In this document: positions 1-5,251 of the stretch, one piece after another | Layout: each line of letters starts with the position of its first letter | Numbering within the stretch: position 1 is the first letter of the stretch | DNA from: Dysgonamonadaceae bacterium | Lineage (GTDB): Bacteria > Bacteroidota > Bacteroidia > Bacteroidales > Azobacteroidaceae | Assembly: GCA_031282925.1 (NCBI GenBank) | Contig: JAITCT010000005.1 | Coordinates: 1-14,105, forward strand | Direction: 5' to 3' | Length of the DNA stretch: 14,105 nucleotides | The notes under the pieces: model-generated | Seen by the model: only the letters and a program-made list of their open reading frames with translations | Database searches by the model: none | Told to the model about the DNA's origin: nothing | Program-made: the position numbers and the translations under genes

Positions 1-212
1 GCGCCGGCCTCTAAATATTGTGTATGAATGGCTTTAATGATAGCCGGTTGGGTGATGCTCAGCAAATCGTTGTTGCCTTTTTGTTGTCTTGGGGAACCGG
101 CGAACGGAACACCTCTGTAATCTTCTTCCGTGAGATGATACCGTTGAATCATCGTTCCCATGGCTCCGTCGAGGATGAGGATCCGGTCGTTTAAGAGATT
201 TGTTATTGTCAT
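1..212 (-). CDS. metH: Methionine synthase (cobalamin-dependent), N-terminal fragment
   Basis: The minus strand from the ATG at 212 reads through the left edge of the window as about 70 residues with no stop. It contains LDGAMGTMIQRY near residues 14-25, then KGNNDLL and TQPAIIKAIHTQYLEAG. These are the start of the homocysteine-binding (S-methyltransferase) domain of cobalamin-dependent methionine synthase, which methylates homocysteine from 5-methyltetrahydrofolate in the cytoplasm. Only this first stretch is present; the zinc-cysteine, folate, cobalamin and activation domains would lie to the left. The start is 5 bases after the end of mazF on the same strand, so the gene may be co-transcribed with the toxin-antitoxin pair and smpB. 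No clear Shine-Dalgarno sequence is seen. The family call is secure; a shorter homocysteine methyltransferase sharing only this domain is the main alternative. Confidence 0.88.
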   Translation of the reverse strand, partial: MTITNLLNDRILILDGAMGTMIQRYHLTEEDYRGVPFAGSPRQQKGNNDLLSITQPAIIKAIHTQYLEAG

Positions 213-217
213 GTTTT

Positions 218-568
218 TTAATCGTTCAAACTTAAAATTATTGACAATTTTTCTTTTACTGATTTCGCAAGATTAGGGTGCAAACGTCCCAATCTTTTTA
301 TCATTCGTTTTGAATCAATTGCCCGGATTTGATCTATCATAATATCACAATCGTTGTGCAACGAAGCCATGCCTGCCGTCACATGTACACGCAGGTACTT
401 TACATTTTGCACTACATTGGTTGTAATAGGACATATCAATACCGACATGTGAGGAATTTTATTAAGCATATCGGTTTGTACTACAAGTACAGGCCGTATT
501 TTACCCGGCTCCGTACCAATCTGCGGGTTCAGGTCGGCAAGCCAGATTTCATATTGTTCAAAAGTCAT
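218..568 (-). CDS. mazF: MazF/PemK-type endoribonuclease toxin
   Basis: A 116-residue protein of the MazF/PemK family, which normally cleaves mRNA at short sequence motifs and is neutralised by a cognate antitoxin. Family marks are YEIWLADLNP at residues 6-15, then G18-T-E20 with R25-P26-V-L-V-V (the usual GxExxxxRPxxVV loop), CPITT at about 47-51, DIMIDQIRAID in the second half and RLGRL near the end. The length is normal. I start at the ATG at 568 because it places YEIW close to the N-terminus; an ATG at 586 in the same frame would add six residues and is less likely. The start overlaps the last 11 bases of the upstream RHH gene, the arrangement expected of an antitoxin-toxin pair with coupled translation. 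Nothing suggests inactivation. Confidence 0.9.
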   Translation of the reverse strand: MTFEQYEIWLADLNPQIGTEPGKIRPVLVVQTDMLNKIPHMSVLICPITTNVVQNVKYLRVHVTAGMASLHNDCDIMIDQIRAIDSKRMIKRLGRLHPNLAKSVKEKLSIILSLND

Positions 569-791
569 AATTATCAATGCTTTCAAATTCGGTTAAGACT
601 TCCACTGAACTTTGCTCACACAGCTTAGACTCAGCTTCTAATGCTATTTCCAATTGACGGGTTTTCTGTAGTTCATTGTAATACAGTATTGCTTCGTTAA
701 TATAACGATTTCGCGAAAGATTTACGGAACTCAATAAATTTTCAGTGTCCCTGAAAATATTGTCATCTAATTTCAGTGAGATAGTCTTCAT
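558..791 (-). CDS. Ribbon-helix-helix antitoxin, partner of MazF
   Basis: A 77-residue protein beginning MKTISLKLDDNIFRDTENLL, followed by NLSRNRYINEAILYYNE. This is the beta strand plus two-helix pattern of a ribbon-helix-helix (MetJ/Arc) DNA-binding domain, with the polar strand KTISLKL near residues 2-8. The acidic C-terminal half (SVEVLTEFESIDNYDF) is likely the toxin-binding tail. It overlaps mazF by 11 bases and is the natural antitoxin and autoregulator of that pair. I chose the ATG at 791. An upstream in-frame ATG at 854 would add 21 residues, but these are an out-of-frame reading of the duplicated smpB tail. The start lies 7 bases after the stop of that tail copy. Confidence 0.82.
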   Translation of the reverse strand: MKTISLKLDDNIFRDTENLLSSVNLSRNRYINEAILYYNELQKTRQLEIALEAESKLCEQSSVEVLTEFESIDNYDF

Positions 792-798
792 TTTTTCA

Positions 799-855
799 TT
801 ATTTTTTAAACATCCTGTCAATCGCCCGCTTATCGTCTCTTTCCCGTTTGTCATA
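799..855 (-). pseudogene. Duplicated 3' end of smpB
   Basis: On the minus strand this stretch encodes [18 protein letters not shown] followed by TAA. The live smpB ends [22 protein letters not shown] followed by TAG. Positions 803-846 match 1272-1315 at 43 of 44 bases. The wider match continues through YDKR, with a 12-base in-frame gap that removes QTLR. All base differences in the shared codons are silent (TAT/TAC, GAC/GAT, AAA/AAG, AGA/AGG, AAA/AAG). There is no start codon or SmpB body upstream, so this is a tail fragment and not a gene. It lies between hicB and the RHH antitoxin. Confidence 0.85.
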
Positions 856-863
856 CAGGCTCT

Positions 864-1154
864 TCAGAATTGCACCGTACTTAATTTTGAGATTGAATGT
901 ATTTCTGCTTTTATAAAAAAACCGGAAAAATCATACCTGTAATCAAATTCAATCTTTTCTTGCAAATCTTCCGGTACAGGAAGTTTTTCTTCTTCGTAAT
1001 GTTCTAATATGGCATCCAAGTTCTCAATAAGATTTTCCTTTGCCTCTTCTTCGGTTAATCCGTAGCCGTATAGAACAACACCGCTCACTCCCGGACAATG
1101 AATACCGTATCCGCCATCGGATGCTTTTTCGATAACTGCAATTACCTTTTTCAT
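864..1154 (-). CDS. hicB: HicB-like antitoxin, orphan and probably lacking its HTH
   Basis: A 96-residue protein starting MKKVIAVIEKASDGGYGIHCPGV, then LTEEEAKENLIENLDAILEHYEEEKLPVPEDLQEKIEFDYRYDFSGFF. This is the HicB partially degraded RNase H-like fold, which normally neutralises a HicA mRNA toxin. Longer Bacteroidetes relatives, as I recall them, carry a helix-turn-helix after the YRYDxSxFF segment and end in a short helix closing in VQF. Here the first 78 or so residues run straight into IHSISKLSTVQF, so an internal loss of the HTH is likely (inference). No HicA gene is visible on either side. It lies between the two copies of the smpB 3' end. No clear promoter or Shine-Dalgarno was found in the 113 bases upstream, so expression may depend on read-through from smpB. 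Confidence 0.78.
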   Translation of the reverse strand: MKKVIAVIEKASDGGYGIHCPGVSGVVLYGYGLTEEEAKENLIENLDAILEHYEEEKLPVPEDLQEKIEFDYRYDFSGFFIKAEIHSISKLSTVQF

Positions 1155-1267
1155 GTTTGACTGTTTTATTATTTGTAATAATCGAATGAGGAAAGAGGCT
1201 ATGGAAGGATGCCGTCCAACCGGAACCGGCGGGAAACCGGTTTTTACATACTTTATATGCTTTCTCC

Positions 1268-1723
1268 CTACTTTTTAAACATCCTGTCAATCGCCCGCTT
1301 ATCGTCCCTTTCCCGCAAAGTTTGCCGCTTATCGTAAGATTTTTTCCCTTTGGCAACGGCAATAACTGCTTTTGCCAGACCTTTTTCGTTGAGAAACAAT
1401 TTGACAGGCACGATGGTGAGGCCGGTAGCCTCGGAAAGCCTTGCGATTTTATTCAATTCTTTACGGTTCAGCAGCAATTTACGGTCGCGGCGGGCGGAAT
1501 GGTTGTTGTAACTTCCGTAAAAATATTCGGAAATATTCATGTTTTTTACCCATAATTCCTTTTTAATAAAAGTACAATAAGTATCGACCAAACTTGCTTT
1601 TCCCAGTCGGATGGATTTGATTTCCGTTCCGGTCAACACAATTCCGGCGACAAACGTTTCTATAAATTCGTAATCAAAAGAAGCTTTTTTGTTTTTGATA
1701 ACGATGTTGTTCTGTTGAGCCAT
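1268..1723 (-). CDS. smpB: SsrA (tmRNA)-binding protein SmpB
   Basis: A full-length 151-residue SmpB, which binds tmRNA and places it on stalled ribosomes for trans-translation. Recognisable features are [29 protein letters not shown] near the start, [35 protein letters not shown] in the middle, then [31 protein letters not shown]. The basic C-terminal tail [15 protein letters not shown] is the part that forms a helix in the mRNA channel. The ATG at 1723 gives the usual [14 protein letters not shown] start. The gene lies 25 bases after the Yip1-like gene on the same strand. Its last 44 coding bases (1272-1315) are repeated at 803-846, so the present C-terminal tail may have been supplied by an insertion. 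Confidence 0.96.
   Translation of the reverse strand: MAQQNNIVIKNKKASFDYEFIETFVAGIVLTGTEIKSIRLGKASLVDTYCTFIKKELWVKNMNISEYFYGSYNNHSARRDRKLLLNRKELNKIARLSEATGLTIVPVKLFLNEKGLAKAVIAVAKGKKSYDKRQTLRERDDKRAIDRMFKK
1272..1315. repeat. Direct repeat copy inside smpB 3' end
   Basis: This 44-base block, which starts one base after the smpB stop codon, matches 803-846 in the same orientation with a single mismatch (c against t at 1306/837). The repeat period is 469 bases, and the interval contains one gene, hicB. Direct repeats at the 3' end of a conserved gene, with the coding end restored, are the pattern left by site-specific insertion. No integrase is visible in the interval. Confidence 0.85.
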
Positions 1724-1748
1724 AAGTTGTTTTTATTACATCCGGTTA

Positions 1749-2312
1749 TTATAATCCCGGCATAATCAAGGTCATAATCATTCGAATAACGACTGGCGAT
1801 AATATAATAACAGCGCTTGCAAAGATAGTAAATTTGGTTAAATAATTTTCTTTCACCGATATATAAATGCCGGAACCGGTCCAAACAATGTAAACCGTAT
1901 ATAAAATGAATATTTGAAGAAAAAACAAAGATTGAGACAAGGCGCTGATGCAGGCCACTGCATAAATAGCGGCGGAAGAATAACCGGCAAAGCGTTCAAA
2001 GCAATGTAAATCGGCGTTCAATCCGAAGTATTTTTCGGATAAACGGAACAATCCGTATGCAGCCAGATAAAACCCGACGAAATAAGCAATCGTCTCCTTG
2101 ATAACGACTCTCAGTGCAATTTGAAGTTGAAAATCTTTTGCCCCGATCCAAACGCCACAAAAAGACATGAGAGCTATTAATCCGATAATCGGATATAAAT
2201 AGCTCTTATAAAAATCCTCATTGTTTGATTCCTGCTTTCCGGCCATAGTCCGCCATGTTTTCTCCGGAGCAATAATCAAACCGGAAAGCAACAAATACAG
2301 TTGTTTCAGCAT
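1749..2312 (-). CDS. Yip1-domain-like integral membrane protein
   Basis: A 187-residue protein with an amphipathic N-terminus (LLLSGLIIAPEKTWRTMAGKQ), the typical opening of bacterial Yip1-domain proteins, and about five hydrophobic segments near residues 38-57, 66-90, 108-125, 128-152 and 158-183. The sequence PEKTWRTM and the late NYLTKFTIFASAVIILSPVVIR fit Bacteroidetes Yip1 family members. Its role is unknown; eukaryotic Yip1 proteins act in vesicle traffic, but nothing here shows an equivalent. The ATG at 2312 immediately follows the stop of the upstream lipoprotein gene (2313-2315), so the two are probably translationally coupled. smpB follows after 25 bases. Family call moderately sure, function open. 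Confidence 0.7.
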   Translation of the reverse strand: MLKQLYLLLSGLIIAPEKTWRTMAGKQESNNEDFYKSYLYPIIGLIALMSFCGVWIGAKDFQLQIALRVVIKETIAYFVGFYLAAYGLFRLSEKYFGLNADLHCFERFAGYSSAAIYAVACISALSQSLFFLQIFILYTVYIVWTGSGIYISVKENYLTKFTIFASAVIILSPVVIRMIMTLIMPGL

Positions 2313-3089
2313 TTATAAATCATCCTTAAACATGTAGATATAAATCGATTGGGTACTCGCGGATTTGTAAACCGGCACATCATCTTCCATACCGGAAATA
2401 TATTTCAAGTTTACTTTCAGATATATTAACGGATAATTGATACCGCCCTCTGTAATCGTAGTATCTCTACCGAAAGACCGGACTATATCTCTCACATCCA
2501 AAGCGCATATTTCGGAAATGTCCTGAGCGCCGGTCGACGTTACCGGAAGGTGAGCTTGCAGATAAATGTTTATTGCTCCGTTTTCATCCGTTTCTTCGCC
2601 GGATTTATAGTACAGAATATAGTCTAAGGCTTGATTTTTATCTAATTTTGCTTTTGTTAAAACAAAAAACCTGCCTTTATAGTTAGGACTGAGCGATTCT
2701 TTAAATAACTCAACCGACGACAACGGATAATGATAAGGAAAAAGACGATCCGCCACGTCGTCGTCGAAAATGGAACCGGATTTAACAACTTCATACGCAA
2801 TGTTGCTCGCAACCGGATATTGACCGGTTTGATATTCGGAGTTATACTCAAATTTTATGTAAATACAAGCATCATCGGAAAGGTCGCCTATGTTTGAAGC
2901 CGACGCACTGTCGGGAACAAAACTGCCGTAAGCGGTCCTTAAAAATGTCCCGGCTTGCGGATTGTGTTCAACAACCGCCGGTGAACCATAAGTATAACTG
3001 TATCTACTTCCTCCGCTTTCCAGACAGGCTGTAAATCCAAGAATAAAGGCAATCGAAATTGTAATCGCAAATAACTTTATTGTCTTCAT
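2313..3089 (-). CDS. NigD-like putative lipoprotein
   Basis: A 258-residue exported protein. Residues 1-22 form a lipoprotein signal: KTIK, a hydrophobic stretch, then the lipobox F19-T-A-C22, so the mature protein should start with a lipidated cysteine. The remainder is soluble and rich in beta-strand patterns (DDACIYIKFEYNSEYQ, NGAINIYLQAHLPV, INYPLIYLKVNLKYI, QSIYIYMFKDDL). The pattern of alternating strands, a late DVRDIVR segment and the ending resembles NigD-like Bacteroidetes lipoproteins, but I recognise the family only loosely. It heads a run with the Yip1-like gene (zero-base gap). The 269 bases upstream lack a clear TAnnTTTG box on this strand. Function unknown; cell-envelope location is the supported part. 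Confidence 0.66.
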   Translation of the reverse strand: MKTIKLFAITISIAFILGFTACLESGGSRYSYTYGSPAVVEHNPQAGTFLRTAYGSFVPDSASASNIGDLSDDACIYIKFEYNSEYQTGQYPVASNIAYEVVKSGSIFDDDVADRLFPYHYPLSSVELFKESLSPNYKGRFFVLTKAKLDKNQALDYILYYKSGEETDENGAINIYLQAHLPVTSTGAQDISEICALDVRDIVRSFGRDTTITEGGINYPLIYLKVNLKYISGMEDDVPVYKSASTQSIYIYMFKDDL

Positions 3090-3127
3090 ACGTAAATAAT
3101 TGATAATTTTTTCTGTTTGTTTTTATT

Positions 3128-3256
3128 ATGGTGATAAATGATAAAAAATTGCGAATGTTGCATCCTGATATTGTTAAAAAGGCGTATATCCGTTTTGTCG
3201 GTACTCATTCGGAATATAACAGCCATGGATTCGGTTTACACGATAAGTTCAATTAG
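3128..3256 (+). pseudogene. Possible HigB toxin C-terminal remnant
   Basis: A 42-codon plus-strand reading frame (ATG at 3128, TAG at 3254-3256) contains KKAYIRFVGTHSEYN at residues 17-31. As I recall them, HigB/RelE-type toxins of Bacteroidetes end with a similar (Y/F)I(R/K)F(V/I)GTHxEYDKI segment. The catalytic body upstream is missing: the frame is closed by TAA at 3104-3106, and no higA-type antitoxin follows. I read this as a decayed relic. It lies in the otherwise empty 3090-3358 gap, opposite the direction of the flanking genes. Chance similarity of a short frame cannot be excluded. Confidence 0.4.
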
Positions 3257-3267
3257 TAAATACAACT

Positions 3268-3344
3268 AAAAAAGAGAAGCCGAACGGTATTTTTCGTATG
3301 CGCTTAACAATACACGGAGTATTCTGCAAATATCGTTCGGCTTC
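3268..3344 (-). terminator. Intrinsic terminator of the serine hydrolase gene
   Basis: On the minus strand, 15 bases after the hydrolase stop codon, a 17-bp stem forms between 3328-3344 and 3276-3292 (GAAGCCGAACG pairing with CGTTCGGCTTC, one G-T mismatch position), followed by a T-rich run opposite 3268-3273. The loop is long at 35 bases and holds a second small stem (aatac/gtatt, 3309-3323). Stem plus T run is the classic Rho-independent form. Confidence 0.72.
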
Positions 3345-3358
3345 GCGTATGGAATGTT

Positions 3359-4543
3359 TTACTTCTGCCATAGTTTCATCATCCGCACGGCCTCGTCCAC
3401 AAAGTAATAAACATCGGTATCCAGATGTCCTCTTCGGGGATTGACCGAATCTTTCTCTTTTCCCAGACGGATAATCACTAAATTTTCGTCCGGCACAACA
3501 ATAATCCGTTGCCCTAAATGCCCCATCATCCCGTAAAAAGGCGGATTATGTTCTTCATCAATCCAAAGAGAGCCTGCGTACATTTTCGGTTCATCCGGCT
3601 CAAATGCCGCGGGGTCAGGCGTAATCATCCAGTCAACAAATGCAGAATCCAAAATTTGCCGTCCGTTCCAATTTCCTTTTTGAAGCAGTAACAGACCAAG
3701 TCTGGCAAAATCACGGACATCGCTATAGACACAGCAAAACGATTTTTCAATGTCGCCGCTTAAAGACCACAAAGCGTCATGCTCCATACCCATCGGCTGC
3801 CAAAATTCTTCCGAAAAATATTGGGCAAGACTTTTTCCGGTTGCCCGTTTCAAAACTATGGCTAATAACTGTGTGTTTGCCGACAGATATTTGAATTTCC
3901 CGCCCGGCCGCGATTCAAAATGCCGCTTTAATAATTGTTTTTCTACATTATCGCCGAAATAAGCTTCGGTAGTCATGTTAATTGGAGAATAATATGCTTC
4001 TTCCCAACTGAATCCCGAACGCATGTTTGCCAAATCGCCGACAGTTGCTAATCTACCCAATGAATCATTTAAAAATTCGGGAAGAAAATCCGCAAGGGGC
4101 TGATTGATGCTTTTAACATAATTTTGTTCGATGGCTTTTCCCAAAAGCATGGTAGTCAGCGTTTTTGCCATGGAAAAAGAATTTGTCAGACTGCTGTCGG
4201 AATAACCGTCCCAATATTCTTCGTACAGCAATTTCCCGTCTTTAACAAGTGCAAAAGCAACGGAATGAAAATCTTCCAATTCTTTCCGCAAAGTATCCGT
4301 GAGCCGGATTTTGTTGTAATTTTCGTGTAATTTCCAGGGTTGGGGCGTTCCCGCCCGAATCACAGTGTTGTTGAAATCAACATAATCGTCAATGTAAGTT
4401 GTGGAATATCCTTTCAGGATAATTGTCCGGAAAGCCTTCACCACATAACCGTTTCCGGAAACATATAAGCCGGCGATTGCCAACAGAATAATTGCAGGAA
4501 TACCGATGCAGATTCCCAATAAAAATTTAATTGTTTTGTTCAT
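3359..4543 (-). CDS. Membrane-anchored serine hydrolase, class C beta-lactamase fold
   Basis: A 394-residue protein with an N-terminal hydrophobic segment (about residues 7-29) serving as signal or anchor, followed by a beta-lactamase/penicillin-binding-like domain. The nucleophile motif SxxK is S124-M-A-K127. The second motif is Y219-L-S-A-N223, as in 6-aminohexanoate-dimer hydrolase and EstB-like enzymes. The third is H342-L-G344, replacing KTG. All three motifs are intact, so the enzyme is probably active in the periplasm. The substrate is unknown: ester, amide or small peptide hydrolysis are options, and true antibiotic resistance is not implied. The start at 4543 opens the signal segment. 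It is divergent from the GNAT gene and ends in a strong terminator, so it is likely a single-gene unit. Confidence 0.85.
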   Translation of the reverse strand: MNKTIKFLLGICIGIPAIILLAIAGLYVSGNGYVVKAFRTIILKGYSTTYIDDYVDFNNTVIRAGTPQPWKLHENYNKIRLTDTLRKELEDFHSVAFALVKDGKLLYEEYWDGYSDSSLTNSFSMAKTLTTMLLGKAIEQNYVKSINQPLADFLPEFLNDSLGRLATVGDLANMRSGFSWEEAYYSPINMTTEAYFGDNVEKQLLKRHFESRPGGKFKYLSANTQLLAIVLKRATGKSLAQYFSEEFWQPMGMEHDALWSLSGDIEKSFCCVYSDVRDFARLGLLLLQKGNWNGRQILDSAFVDWMITPDPAAFEPDEPKMYAGSLWIDEEHNPPFYGMMGHLGQRIIVVPDENLVIIRLGKEKDSVNPRRGHLDTDVYYFVDEAVRMMKLWQK

Positions 4544-4652
4544 GTGTTTATATTTTCAGTTTTATTGTCGCTAATTTTTGAGTTTATTGTTACCGGTTTT
4601 TCGTTTGTTTTTCCGGCAATAATAAGCTGCACAAAGTATAACTGCGCCGATT

Positions 4653-4686
4653 TTTGCGCAAAGATAAGAGGAAATTATTAATTTTG
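4653..4686 (+). promoter_or_regulatory. Bacteroidetes-type promoter for the GNAT gene
   Basis: TTTG at 4653-4656 and TAATTTTG (TAnnTTTG) at 4679-4686 are separated by 22 bases, slightly more than the usual 19-21. Transcription would start near 4692, about 17 bases before the ATG at 4709. It interlocks with an opposite-strand promoter. Confidence 0.5.
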
Positions 4687-4693
4687 CAGCAAA
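4659..4693 (-). promoter_or_regulatory. Candidate promoter for the serine hydrolase gene
   Basis: Read on the minus strand, TATCTTTG (TAnnTTTG) occupies 4659-4666 and a TTTG box 4690-4693, 23 bases apart, which is longer than ideal. Transcription would begin near 4652 and leave a leader of about 110 bases before the ATG at 4543. The boxes alternate with those of the divergent promoter. Confidence 0.38.
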
Positions 4694-4708
4694 AAAATCA
4701 TTAAATAC

Positions 4709-5251
4709 ATGTTTAGAATAAGAATAGCGACGAAAAAAGATGCGGATTTGATTTATTTTCTTGCATTACAGGTATTTCCCGCTACTTATAAAGAGATTTT
4801 GTCGCCCGAACAATTGGAATATATGATGGAACAGATGTATGCCCCGGCAAATACTCTTCGGATGATGGACGAAGGGCAAGTATATCTGATTATGTCGAAA
4901 GACGGGGAAAACTGCGGCTATGCGTCTGTCGAACAGCATGATGCGGATTTATTCCATTTGCAGAAAATTTATGTTCTCCCTGCATTTCAGGGATACGGCG
5001 CCGGGAAATTTCTGTTTGAAGCAGTTCTGAAATACATCCGCAAGATTCACCCTTCGCCGTTCACGATGGAACTGAACGTAAACCGGTACAACAAAGCCAT
5101 TCATTTTTACAAACGTATGGGTATGACGATTGACCGTGAAGGGGATTTTTCTATCGGAAACGGATATTATATGAATGATTATATCATGAAACTTAAACAG
5201 CCTCATCAAAACCCGCTCCCTGCCCAATTTTCCCGGTCCAGATTCCGGTAA
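4709..5251 (+). CDS. GNAT family N-acetyltransferase
   Basis: A 180-residue GNAT acyltransferase, which transfers acetyl from acetyl-CoA to an amine. It opens with FRIRIATKKDADLIYFLA, the usual first strand and helix. The acetyl-CoA pyrophosphate loop is at Q94-G-Y-G-A-G99, preceded by LQKIYVLPAF. The late ELNVNRYNKAIHFYKRMGM segment near residues 121-139 is the conserved fourth strand and helix. The natural fold ends about YYMNDYIMKLKQ (residue 164). The last 16 residues lie antisense to the end of the comM gene, with a 46-base tail-to-tail overlap, so that tail is probably not structural. It has its own upstream promoter. The acceptor substrate cannot be told. Confidence 0.88.
   Translation: MFRIRIATKKDADLIYFLALQVFPATYKEILSPEQLEYMMEQMYAPANTLRMMDEGQVYLIMSKDGENCGYASVEQHDADLFHLQKIYVLPAFQGYGAGKFLFEAVLKYIRKIHPSPFTMELNVNRYNKAIHFYKRMGMTIDREGDFSIGNGYYMNDYIMKLKQPHQNPLPAQFSRSRFR

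Noticed and set aside
792..854. A 21-residue N-terminal extension of the RHH antitoxin from the ATG at 854
   Set aside because: These codons are an out-of-frame reading of the duplicated smpB tail; the same peptide pattern appears in the shadow frame of smpB itself.
1190..1250. A terminator after smpB in the GC-rich accgg/ccggt stretch
   Set aside because: Only short accgg/ccggt pairings form, with no T run on the minus strand after the stem.
1024..1362. A 112-residue minus-strand frame overlapping smpB and hicB
   Set aside because: It overlaps two well-supported genes in another frame and shows no domain.
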